A DNA stretch of 6,012 nt from Hyphomicrobiales bacterium (GTDB lineage: Bacteria > Pseudomonadota > Alphaproteobacteria > Rhizobiales > JAJFHB01): contig JAJFHB010000232.1 in the NCBI GenBank assembly GCA_021775795.1, forward strand, positions 1-6,012, given 5' to 3'. Under the pieces are notes generated by a model. That model was not told where the DNA came from. It did no database searches and worked only from the letters and a program-made list of their open reading frames with translations. Made by a program: the position numbers and the translations under genes. Below, piece after piece: positions 1 to 5,793 of the stretch; within the stretch, counting starts at the first letter, position 1; each line of letters starts with the position of its first letter.

Positions 1-216
1 GGCGCATTGAACTGCTTCTACGACGCTAGGAAATTCGGCAAGGAGGCCGTCTCCCATAAGCTTCACGATGCGGCCCTGCCGCGCCCTGATCTGCGGTTGC
101 ACCAGATCATTATGAAGCAATTTGAGACGGCTAAGCGTTCCCGCTTCATCCATGCCCATAAGACGCGAATAACCGACAATGTCTGCGACAAGTATAGCAG
201 CAAGTCTGCGTTCCAA
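1..216 (-). CDS. Class III adenylate/guanylate cyclase, N-terminal part (runs off left edge)
   Basis: Reading the minus strand from 216 gives 72 in-frame residues beginning MERRLAAILVADIVGYSRLM and continuing past the left edge. Class III nucleotidyl cyclases make cAMP or cGMP from ATP or GTP using two metal-binding aspartates. The first is visible at D11 in the ADIVGYS motif. The second is at D56 in the LMGDG motif, followed by the expected LLAEF. The spacing and the phrase DEAGTLSRLK at 23-32 are typical of proteobacterial soluble cyclases that start almost directly with the catalytic domain. The start is TTG: an in-frame TGA lies 15 codons upstream, no ATG or GTG lies between, and AGGAG sits 7 bases before the TTG. 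The substrate-selecting residues and any C-terminal sensor domain (TPR repeats are common in this group) lie outside the window. The family call is secure; ATP versus GTP cannot be decided. Confidence 0.9.
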   Translation of the reverse strand, partial: MERRLAAILVADIVGYSRLMGMDEAGTLSRLKLLHNDLVQPQIRARQGRIVKLMGDGLLAEFPSVVEAVQCA

Positions 217-223
217 GCTGGAG

Positions 224-228
224 CTCCT
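224..228 (-). promoter_or_regulatory. Ribosome binding site that fixes the cyclase TTG start
   Basis: The minus strand reads AGAGGAGCTCCAGC immediately before TTG. The AGGAG core is 7 bases from the start codon, which is ideal spacing. It supports TTG at 216 as the true start in a frame that has no ATG or GTG between the upstream stop and the conserved domain. Confidence 0.8.
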
Positions 229-318
229 CTGTGTGAGGCATCGACCGGATCAAAGCCATCGTAACACACAAACTAGCATGGCGCTAAATTTCAGAGCTCT
301 TTCGCACTACGTCATCAG

Positions 319-334
319 CAAACCTGTAGGTTTG
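319..334. repeat. Perfect 7-bp inverted repeat upstream of the cyclase gene
   Basis: CAAACCT-GT-AGGTTTG is a perfect two-armed palindrome with a 2-base centre, about 100 bases upstream of the cyclase start. It lies in the 243-base non-coding stretch between the cyclase and the reductase gene. The short centre argues against an RNA hairpin and fits a dimeric repressor or activator site. I could not place convincing -35 and -10 boxes around it. Nothing else in 217-459 looks coding. Confidence 0.4.
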
Positions 335-459
335 ACACTTGATGTTGGCAAACTCAGGGGACTGTAGAGAAGAGGCGAGCAACAACGGTCGCTGCTACCT
401 ATTGAAAATCACTCGGGCAGGTCGAGATAACGCCAAATAAACATGTTGTTCTTCATGGT

Positions 460-1056
460 TTACTTTGATCCCGCGTAGATGCGCAAAGCTGCTGCATCGC
501 ATTCCTTCAAGGCGCCGGTTTCGGCATTGATGTCACCCGGCTCGCGAACACCCCAGGCGCGAACGAGATGGTGGTGATCAAACCCAAGACCTTTAAAACT
601 AGCCGAAAAACTCTCCATCAGATCGCCATATCGATCCTCAGGTTCGCCTTGTGTTTGCAGAAAGACAAGGTGGCGTCCTGGTGTCAGCCGGCTCTTGATT
701 TGAGCCGTTGCATAGCCGGGGACAAAGAATGAAAAAAATCGATCAATGGCCAGCTTCAACTGTCCGGTGACGCTTGTGAAGTAGACGGGGCTGGCCAGCA
801 CCAGCACCTGAGCCTGAGTAACGGCTTCCAGCACCGGTGTGAGGCCGTCCACCTGGCCGCAGTGGTCCAGGTCCTCCTTGCAGCGGAACAGGTTCTGGCA
901 GCCGTTGAATTGCAGCTGAGACAGGGCAAAGGTTTCGGTCGGAGCGCCGTGCAGCTCGGCCTGCTGAACAAAACGCTCAGCCAGAGCATCGCTGTTACCG
1001 CCGCGCCGCGGGCTGCCCAGAAGGCACACTGTCGACATATCGTTGGGAGACATCAT
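460..1056 (-). CDS. Flavodoxin-fold NAD(P)H-dependent FMN reductase
   Basis: This 198-residue protein has the NADPH-dependent FMN reductase / iron-sulfur flavoprotein fold. The FMN phosphate loop GSPRRGGNS is at residues 14-22. The SPVYF motif at 89-93 and LKLAIDRFF at 100-108 follow as expected. Such proteins bind FMN in the cytoplasm and pass electrons from NAD(P)H to quinones, flavins or other acceptors. Between the first two motifs lies the cysteine patch seen in many relatives, GC-x5-C-x6-C (C53, C59, C66), ending near D70. The usual middle cysteine position is L56, so a four-cysteine iron-sulfur site is unlikely. The gene is last in the operon. Its ATG at 1056 overlaps the exporter's stop (ATGA), implying translational coupling. 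A second ATG directly follows, and M7 is a further possible start, but neither has a better ribosome binding site. The substrate is unknown. Confidence 0.88.
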   Translation of the reverse strand: MMSPNDMSTVCLLGSPRRGGNSDALAERFVQQAELHGAPTETFALSQLQFNGCQNLFRCKEDLDHCGQVDGLTPVLEAVTQAQVLVLASPVYFTSVTGQLKLAIDRFFSFFVPGYATAQIKSRLTPGRHLVFLQTQGEPEDRYGDLMESFSASFKGLGFDHHHLVRAWGVREPGDINAETGALKECDAAALRIYAGSK

Positions 1057-1685
1057 TGGCGGTTAAGGGCGAGGTTCAAGCCAAGGAGCGCAAGCAGCCC
1101 GCCGCCGATGCGCTCTGCCACTCGGTTGGCGGAAGGCGATTCCTTGAACAAGGTGACCACCCTGTCGGCGAGTAACACGCAAAGCACATCCGCACTTGAG
1201 AACATCACATTCACGATTGTCCCAAGGATAAGAAGCTGAGCCCACACGGGAAGAGCAGCTGAAAGCTCAGTGAACTGCGGGAGAAACGCCACATAAAATA
1301 TTGCCGTTTTTGGGTTGAGCACCTCGACAATCATGCTTTCGTAGAACGCTTTTCGCGGAGACTTTGCCGTGAACTCACCTGAATGAACATCGACAGCGTT
1401 TTTCGAAAGAATGAGCCGGATACCAAGCCAGATCAGATAACCAGCACCTGCAATTTTGAGAACCGTATAGAGAACCGGCACGAGGCTGAACAGAACGGCA
1501 AGGCCAAAGGCCGCGGCCACTACATGGACGTAGCCACCCAGATGAATACCGAGTGCAGCCATCCAGCCGCCCCGACGTCCCCTCGCGATGGTTTGTGCGG
1601 CTGCATATAGAGTTGAGGGACCCGGCATATAGGCAAACAAGGCAGTAGCAACAATAACGGCGAGAAGTGTCTCTAGTGAGGGCAT
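1053..1685 (-). CDS. LysE/RhtB-family amino-acid or metabolite exporter
   Basis: This 210-residue inner-membrane protein has the normal length and layout of the LysE superfamily (RhtB, RhtC, LeuE, ArgO relatives), with about six hydrophobic helices. The signature MPGPSTLYAAAQTIARGRRGG lies at 20-40, closing the first helix and leading into the cytoplasmic loop. The second conserved block, NPKTAIFYVAFLPQF, is at 124-138. These carriers export amino acids, homoserine lactones or related small compounds using proton motive force. The substrate cannot be read from sequence. It is the middle gene of the operon. Its ATG overlaps the upstream stop as TAATG, and GAGG lies 7 bases before the start inside the upstream gene. 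Its own TGA overlaps the reductase start. This tight packing suggests fixed-ratio production with the two flavin proteins. Confidence 0.92.
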   Translation of the reverse strand: MPSLETLLAVIVATALFAYMPGPSTLYAAAQTIARGRRGGWMAALGIHLGGYVHVVAAAFGLAVLFSLVPVLYTVLKIAGAGYLIWLGIRLILSKNAVDVHSGEFTAKSPRKAFYESMIVEVLNPKTAIFYVAFLPQFTELSAALPVWAQLLILGTIVNVMFSSADVLCVLLADRVVTLFKESPSANRVAERIGGGLLALLGLNLALNRQ

Positions 1686-2308
1686 TACTCAACCTCAATC
1701 CGTTCCATCAACCCTGCCAGGTCGCCAACCTGCACGCCCACGGAACCGTTTCTCAACCCGGCTGCCGCCGCTTTGCGGACCTCGTCGGATTTGTTCTGCG
1801 AGAGCTTCCAGGTACCCTGAATATCAGAAACTTGCAGCGCTATCGGGACAATCTGTCTTTGCATTTTTGCATAGACTTCAGTGTCCATCTTAACGATTTT
1901 CCATGGCGCCTTTGGCGTCAGGCGTTCTTCCATGTGGGCGCTTAAGCGCTCAAGCACACCGTGAAGTTCGTTCTGATCAAGCAGCCGAAGCTGGCCACGA
2001 AGATGAACCGCGACGTAATTCCAGGTCGGCACCTGGTTTTCAACACCGTACCAATCCGGTGACACATAGGCATCTGAGCTGGTTACAGCGACAACAGCCT
2101 CGATGGGATCTTTGAGGAGCCTGACAATGGGGTTTGAGCGCACCAGATGCATTTCCACATATCTGCCGTCTGGCGACAGCAGAAACGGAACATGACTGAT
2201 CAGCGGCGCGTTTTCAGAGTTGACGGCCAGAGTTCCAAAGCTCCGCTCACGGGCAAACTCAACGTTCTGCTCGGTCGGTGTTTTTCTGAATGCAGGGTTT
2301 GGATGCAT
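1685..2308 (-). CDS. PaiB-family FMN-binding negative transcriptional regulator
   Basis: This 207-residue protein matches the PaiB / FMN_bind_2 family along its whole length. Landmarks are MHPNPAF at the N-terminus, SHVPFLL at 38-44, HLVRSNP at 54-60, YVSPDWY at 81-87, VPTWNYVAVH at 93-102, PWKI at 135-138 and KLSQNKS at 168-174. The fold is a split-barrel flavin-binding fold. The family is named after Bacillus subtilis PaiB, linked to repression of sporulation and degradative-enzyme genes, but its molecular activity is poorly understood and an enzymatic role is possible. It is the first gene of the operon. GGAG lies 10 bases before the ATG, and 109 bases separate it from the lysR stop, leaving room for its own promoter, although readthrough from lysR is possible. 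Family assignment is firm; function and target are not. Confidence 0.92.
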   Translation of the reverse strand: MHPNPAFRKTPTEQNVEFARERSFGTLAVNSENAPLISHVPFLLSPDGRYVEMHLVRSNPIVRLLKDPIEAVVAVTSSDAYVSPDWYGVENQVPTWNYVAVHLRGQLRLLDQNELHGVLERLSAHMEERLTPKAPWKIVKMDTEVYAKMQRQIVPIALQVSDIQGTWKLSQNKSDEVRKAAAAGLRNGSVGVQVGDLAGLMERIEVE

Positions 2309-2366
2309 AACCAGTCGTCTCCGGAATTTACGCAGAGCTAAGGGAACATCGGACCCTCAGCAATAG

Positions 2367-2400
2367 CCACTTTCAGCGTTTTTTTACAGACCACTTTCTG
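2367..2400. repeat. Pair of 10-bp direct repeats upstream of the PaiB operon
   Basis: CCACTTTCAG (2367-2376) and CCACTTTCTG (2391-2400) match at 9 of 10 positions with starts 24 bases apart, separated by a T-rich run. They sit in the only non-coding gap before the paiB-like gene, where its promoter or operator would be expected. With only two copies and no obvious promoter hexamers, a regulatory role is a guess. Confidence 0.25.
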
Positions 2401-2417
2401 GCAGGGAAGATGTTCTC

Positions 2418-3329
2418 TCAGGCTTCCAATTCCCACCCTGGATTTTCTCCGAACCGGTCCGTCAGAAAGTCAGTCAGCAAGCGCACTTTCGCCGACAGAT
2501 GGCGGGAGGGAGGATAGATCACGGAGAGCGTAAGCTCAGAGGCCTGATACTGTTCCATGACGGTGACAAGTCGCCCGGCCTGCAACTCGGGACCGGCAAT
2601 GAAACCTGGCAGCAACGCGATACCCAATCCCTTCACCGCACCGTCGCGCAGGACTTCGCCATTGTTTGAGCAGAGCACGGAATCCAGCCGCACAGTGACC
2701 GGCCCGTCCGGCCCCAGCAGGCGCCACCGATTGTCAGTTGCCTGCATCCCATAGTTCAGGCAGGCGTGCCCGCGAAGCTCAGTTGGAGTTGCGGGCGCCC
2801 CGTTCTTCCCCACATAATCGGGAGATGCACACAGCAATCGCTGTATTGCGCACAGGCGGAAATCGACAAAGGTCGCCTCTTCCTCCGGTTCGGCAATACG
2901 GACAGTCAAATCGTAGCCCTCTTCAATAATGTCGACGATGCGGTCATTCAGGGTCAGCTCGACCCGCACATCAGGGTGCAGCAGCATAAAATCCGACAGC
3001 GCTGGCCCCAGATAGAGCGTTCCAAAGGACATGGGCGCATTGATCCGCAACTGCCCTGTTGCATGCTCCTGAGCATCACTCATTGCGCGCTCGGCCTCAT
3101 CCAGGGACGAGAGAATGGCTTTTGCACGCTGGTAAAAAGCCAGTCCGTTCGCGGTCGGAGCCACGTGACGGGTTGTGCGGTTCAGCAACTGTGTTCCGAG
3201 CTGGTCTTCCAGATCAATCACCAGCCGGTTTACCGAAGACCGGGATTTGCCAAGCCGGCGCGCGGCAGCAGCAAACCCCTCCGCTTCAACGACGCTGACA
3301 AGGGCCTGCAATGCTGAAAACCTGTCCAT
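2418..3329 (-). CDS. LysR-type transcriptional regulator
   Basis: At 303 residues this is a full-length LysR regulator. The N-terminal winged helix-turn-helix covers about residues 1-60: FAAAARRLGKSRSSVNRLV at 19-37 is the helix-turn-helix, and LGTQLLNRTTRHVAPTANG at 44-62 is the wing. A linker helix runs to about 90. The periplasmic-binding-protein-like effector domain begins at LRINAPMSFG (94-103) and extends to about 295. It resembles the CrgA/AaeR/YhaJ-like branch, which often responds to aromatic or oxidised small molecules, though the ligand cannot be read. The gene is divergent from the pirin gene. The shared 122-base region holds five ATTGTC/GACAAT half-sites, so autoregulation plus pirin control is likely. 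The sequence before the ATG has only a weak GTGAG Shine-Dalgarno, and a half-site lies one base upstream of the start codon. Confidence 0.95.
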   Translation of the reverse strand: MDRFSALQALVSVVEAEGFAAAARRLGKSRSSVNRLVIDLEDQLGTQLLNRTTRHVAPTANGLAFYQRAKAILSSLDEAERAMSDAQEHATGQLRINAPMSFGTLYLGPALSDFMLLHPDVRVELTLNDRIVDIIEEGYDLTVRIAEPEEEATFVDFRLCAIQRLLCASPDYVGKNGAPATPTELRGHACLNYGMQATDNRWRLLGPDGPVTVRLDSVLCSNNGEVLRDGAVKGLGIALLPGFIAGPELQAGRLVTVMEQYQASELTLSVIYPPSRHLSAKVRLLTDFLTDRFGENPGWELEA

Positions 3330-3330
3330 A

Positions 3331-3411
3331 ATTGTCTCACTTTATTGTCGCACAATTCAGGACAATATGTGCTTATTATAAGGCATTGTCTATCTTGATG
3401 ACCAAGACAAT
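3331..3411. promoter_or_regulatory. Operator array of five ATTGTC/GACAAT half-sites, probably bound by the divergent LysR protein
   Basis: Half-sites lie at 3331-3336 (ATTGTC), 3344-3349 (ATTGTC), 3361-3366 (GACAAT), 3385-3390 (ATTGTC) and 3406-3411 (GACAAT). The second and third form a perfect inverted repeat with an 11-base centre. The fourth and fifth form one with a 15-base centre. The two dyad centres are 43 bases apart, about four helical turns. GACAATATGTGC at 3361 and GACAATATGAGC at 3406 are near-identical extended copies. ATTGT-CGC-ACAAT at 3344-3356 is a further small dyad. LysR tetramers typically contact a strong recognition site plus a weaker activation site, and this pattern fits. 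The binding protein is inferred from position. Confidence 0.75.
3375..3380 (-). promoter_or_regulatory. Probable -10 box of the lysR promoter
   Basis: The minus strand carries an exact TATAAT here, inside the 11-bp palindrome CTTATTATAAG (3372-3382). A possible TTGGTC -35 lies upstream with a long 19-base spacer, so the promoter would be weak without a regulator. The plus strand of the same bases reads TATTAT, so the element could serve either direction, but I see no matching forward -35. It lies between the two LysR inverted repeats. Confidence 0.45.
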
Positions 3412-3451
3412 ATGAGCATCAACACAATGAACCTTCGACCGGAGATGCAAA

Positions 3452-4153
3452 ATGCAGATGCTCAGACCGTCAGATGAACGAGGCCATGCGAACTTCGGCT
3501 GGCTTGACAGCCGCCACTCGTTTTCCTTCGGCAATTACCACGACCCAAAGCACATTCAATTCGGCGCGCTAAGAGTGATCAACGAAGATCACGTTGCAGC
3601 GGGAGCCGGCTTTGACACTCATGGCCATCAGGAAATGGAGATCATTTCCTATGTCCTTGAAGGTGCAATGGAGCATAAGGATTCAATCGGCACGGGATCT
3701 GTAATCCGCCCCGGTGATTTGCAGCGCATGAGCGCCGGCACGGGGATTCGCCACAGCGAGTACAATCACTCACAAACCGACCCTGTACACTTTTTTCAGA
3801 TCTGGATTGTGCCCGAAGTTATGGGGCTTGCACCGGGTTATGAGCAAAGGGCTTTCTCTGAAGCCGAGCGCTCAGACCAGCTTCGACTTATGGGTTCGCG
3901 AGATGGCCGTGAGGGCTCCCTGACTATTCATCAGGACGTCGACCTCTTCGGCTCTCTGCTCTCCACACAGGCATCGACCTCATTCGAGATAAGACCCGGC
4001 CGGAAGATTTGGATCCAGTTGGCCCGCGGCAGACTTTCCATCGACGGGACACCCATAAGACCCGGGGACGGGCTGGGTTTGACGGATTCGGGGCACATCA
4101 CCATCACCGCACAGGAAGACGCCGAGTTTCTGCTCTTCGATCTGGCCGCCTGA
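3452..4153 (+). CDS. Pirin family protein, YhhW-like (possible quercetin dioxygenase)
   Basis: This 233-residue bicupin aligns well in memory with E. coli YhhW (about 231 residues), sharing ERGHANFGWLDSRHSFSF near the N-terminus and MSAGTGIRHSEYN at 93-105. All four metal ligands of the N-terminal cupin are present at YhhW-like positions: H57 and H59 in FDTHGHQEMEI, then H101 and E103 in RHSEYN. The C-terminal cupin (about 140-233, ending FLLFDLAA) lacks this set, as usual. YhhW and human pirin open quercetin with oxygen in vitro, but the natural substrate is unknown. GGAG ends 7 bases before the ATG; M3 is a weaker alternative start. The gene is divergent from lysR across the half-site array. 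In E. coli the pirin gene yhaK sits beside the LysR gene yhaJ, a parallel that suggests a role in handling oxidised aromatics or redox stress (inference). Confidence 0.95.
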   Translation: MQMLRPSDERGHANFGWLDSRHSFSFGNYHDPKHIQFGALRVINEDHVAAGAGFDTHGHQEMEIISYVLEGAMEHKDSIGTGSVIRPGDLQRMSAGTGIRHSEYNHSQTDPVHFFQIWIVPEVMGLAPGYEQRAFSEAERSDQLRLMGSRDGREGSLTIHQDVDLFGSLLSTQASTSFEIRPGRKIWIQLARGRLSIDGTPIRPGDGLGLTDSGHITITAQEDAEFLLFDLAA

Positions 4154-4159
4154 TGCGCC

Positions 4160-4190
4160 GGCGGCACCTTCCGACTGGCCCGGTGCCGCC
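4160..4190 (+). terminator. GC-rich hairpin after the pirin gene, possible terminator
   Basis: GGCGGCACC (4160-4168) pairs perfectly with GGTGCCGCC (4182-4190) around a 13-base loop, beginning 6 bases after the pirin stop. The downstream sequence is pyrimidine-rich (TTCGCTTCCC, TGTTTCC) but has no clean T run. It may be a weak intrinsic terminator or an mRNA 3'-end stabilising stem. Confidence 0.5.
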
Positions 4191-4260
4191 AGTTCGCTTC
4201 CCTGTTTCCTCAACCACGGTTGCTTTTCTTACTACTCTTTACCCCCTGAGGCCTCCCGCG

Positions 4261-4328
4261 AAAACTGGGGATGAGAGTCCAAAAATATGATATCAAAAAT
4301 CTTATCCGCAAGCTGGATAACCAGTTTT
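4261..4328. repeat. Nested inverted repeats in the gap before the DUF3592 gene
   Basis: AAAACTGG (4261-4268) is the exact reverse complement of CCAGTTTT (4321-4328). Inside it, TTATCC (4302-4307) pairs with GGATAA (4315-4320) around a 7-base loop, and the inner hairpin abuts the outer right arm directly. The enclosed region is A-rich and includes the palindrome GATATC. This could fold as RNA in the leader of the gene at 4429, or act as a DNA site. It lies in a 275-base stretch (4154-4428) with no convincing gene. Confidence 0.4.
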
Positions 4329-4428
4329 GGGCAAATTGATTGCCTGTTTATGAGCCGTGCTCACCATTGCAGCGAGCACACTGCGCCGACAGACGGCTGA
4401 TCGTATATGCGGAAGAAAGACCGAAAAC

Positions 4429-4866
4429 ATGGAAGACACTTCTATAGGGCTGATAGGGATAATCATGTACGCTGTTGTCATTGGCGTGCCTGGTCTGTTG
4501 ATGCTGGCCGGTGCCTCGCTGTCTTACAAGGCTTTCACTTTCTTCCATGGTGCAAGACGGACGCAGGGCACGGTCGTGCTTTGCGAGCGAATTCACTCAA
4601 TCGGCGCGAATGCAAACGAGGCGACATCTTACCTGGTAACTTATGAGTACGCTGATCTTGACGGCACGGCGATACAGGCCAAACAGTTCTCACGACCCCG
4701 CGTTCCAGCCGCAATCGGTGAGGAACACGAAATCCTGGTCAATCCGGAAAAAACCGACATGGTTCGGCGACCCAGCATTTCGCACTACATTCTGGGGCCG
4801 ATCCTCTTCGCCGTGGGCCTTGCAGTAATCATTGCATTCAGTCTGGCATTGTCAGGTGATATATAG
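4429..4866 (+). CDS. DUF3592 domain membrane protein
   Basis: The 145-residue form has two transmembrane helices, at about residues 6-32 and 120-142, flanking a beta-rich domain. That middle part follows the DUF3592 pattern: RTQGTVVLCERI at 44-55, then the Tyr-rich strand SYLVTYEYADLDG at 67-79, and IGEEHEILVNPEKTD at 96-110, which corresponds to the family's G-x-x-V-x-V-x-Y-x-P turn. No biochemical function is established for this family; members occur in bacterial inner membranes. I chose ATG at 4429 because the first helix then starts right after a short MEDTS leader, with the purine-rich stretch GGAAGAAAGA upstream. An in-frame GTG at 4357 would add 24 residues that look unlike the family. 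It stands alone between the pirin and ankyrin genes, with 122 bases to the latter. Confidence 0.78.
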   Translation: MEDTSIGLIGIIMYAVVIGVPGLLMLAGASLSYKAFTFFHGARRTQGTVVLCERIHSIGANANEATSYLVTYEYADLDGTAIQAKQFSRPRVPAAIGEEHEILVNPEKTDMVRRPSISHYILGPILFAVGLAVIIAFSLALSGDI

Positions 4867-4974
4867 TTCTGAAGATAGCCGACACACGTTGATGTGGTGC
4901 CGCAGGCGGGATCTGCAGCCTTGTTCCTGTCGGACACATCTCAACGGGCGAGCAGCGAAGATGGGTCGTTGCTG

Positions 4975-4980
4975 AGGAGG
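4975..4980 (+). promoter_or_regulatory. Strong ribosome binding site of the ankyrin gene
   Basis: AGGAGG lies 8 bases before the ATG at 4989, within GCTGAGGAGGGG. It is the best Shine-Dalgarno in the window and confirms the start directly ahead of the signal peptide. Confidence 0.8.
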
Positions 4981-4988
4981 GGTTAGAC

Positions 4989-5666
4989 ATGAAATCTATC
5001 TTCGCCATTCTGCTGATCGCTCTTGGAACGGCCGCACAGGCCCAGATCGCGCCATCGACATCCGACATCGCAGGATACGACAGTCTGCATCACGCGGCGC
5101 ATGTGGGAGACGTTGAAACAATCCGTCAACTTGCAGCGCAAGGCGCCGATCTCGATGTGCGGGACCGCTCTGGGCGCACCCCTGCACATGTCGCAGCATT
5201 TGCTTCCAATGATGAAGCCTTGCGGGTGCTGGCTGAAGGCGGAGCCGATATGAATGCGCTGGAGAATGGCGTTTATGACGTGCTGACCATCGCAGCCGTC
5301 GCCAACGATCCTGAATTGGTGGCGCTGGCAATTGAACTTGGCAATCGCCCCGACCTCATCACCAGCGTTTACGACGGAACCGCCCTGATCGCTGCGGCCC
5401 ATCTGGGACATCATGAGGTTGTCCGCCGTCTGATAGCGGGCGGTGCACCACTCAACCACGTGAACAACCTTGGCTGGACGGCACTTATGGAGGCCGTGGT
5501 TCTTGGCGACGGTGGCCCGGATCATGTTGCCACGGTCCGCGCCCTGGTTCTGGCTGGTGCGGACACTCTCATCACCGACCGTGGTGGCGTCACACCGCTC
5601 CAACATGCTGAAGCACGCGGCTACGCGGAGATAGCTCAGATTATCCGCTCGGGACCGGATAGCTGA
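4989..5666 (+). CDS. Exported ankyrin-repeat protein
   Basis: This 225-residue protein begins with a signal peptide, MKSIFAILLIALGTAAQA, with likely cleavage after AQA at residue 18, so it is probably periplasmic. The rest is about six ankyrin repeats: roughly 29-60, 61-93, 94-127 (degenerate, lacking the TPLH-like turn), 129-161, 162-198 and 199-222. Repeat five has an extra loop, GDGGPDHV (173-180), between its two helices; I recall this loop in a proteobacterial subfamily of exported ankyrin proteins. Ankyrin repeats bind protein partners. In Pseudomonas a membrane ankyrin protein next to katB supports catalase activity, but no catalase gene is seen here. No enzymatic domain is present. 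A promoter could lie in the 122 bases upstream, although I see no clear hexamers; shared transcription with the DUF3592 gene is also possible. Confidence 0.93.
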   Translation: MKSIFAILLIALGTAAQAQIAPSTSDIAGYDSLHHAAHVGDVETIRQLAAQGADLDVRDRSGRTPAHVAAFASNDEALRVLAEGGADMNALENGVYDVLTIAAVANDPELVALAIELGNRPDLITSVYDGTALIAAAHLGHHEVVRRLIAGGAPLNHVNNLGWTALMEAVVLGDGGPDHVATVRALVLAGADTLITDRGGVTPLQHAEARGYAEIAQIIRSGPDS

Positions 5667-5793
5667 ACATGACGTGTTGGAGACACCAGAGCCTGAGCAT
5701 TATCTGCCCGAACTTTCGTTATAGCCGGACAAATGGTTGAAATCATGCCCAGGCGCATATCTCGGTCTTCTCGTAACGGTGACTCCAGGCCAC

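Noticed and set aside
7..264. Plus-strand frame of 85 codons at the left edge
   Set aside because: It lies antisense to the cyclase N-terminus, which has clear family motifs and its own ribosome binding site; the plus-strand product resembles nothing.
63..269. Minus-strand ATG frame of 68 codons at the left edge
   Set aside because: It is a different frame over the same cyclase bases, with no recognisable motif; the TTG-started frame carries the conserved domain.
2344..2415. GAACATC / GATGTTC inverted pair flanking the lysR-paiB gap
   Set aside because: Seven-base arms separated by 58 bases with no T run; a chance pair is as likely as a terminator or operator.
2766..3317. Long 183-codon plus-strand frame inside lysR
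   Set aside because: It is antisense to a full-length LysR protein; the length is explained by codon bias on the opposite strand, and no motif or good ribosome binding site was seen.
4357..4428. N-terminal extension of the DUF3592 protein from a GTG start
   Set aside because: The extra 24 residues are polar, basic and unlike the family; ATG at 4429 places the first membrane helix at the normal distance from the start.
4879..4933. CCGACA / TGTCGG inverted pair between the DUF3592 and ankyrin genes
   Set aside because: Only six bases with a long loop and no following T run, so it does not support a terminator or a structured RNA.
4983..5606. Long 207-codon minus-strand frame over the ankyrin gene
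   Set aside because: The plus strand has a signal peptide, ankyrin repeats and an AGGAGG site; the antisense product is Cys/His-rich noise.
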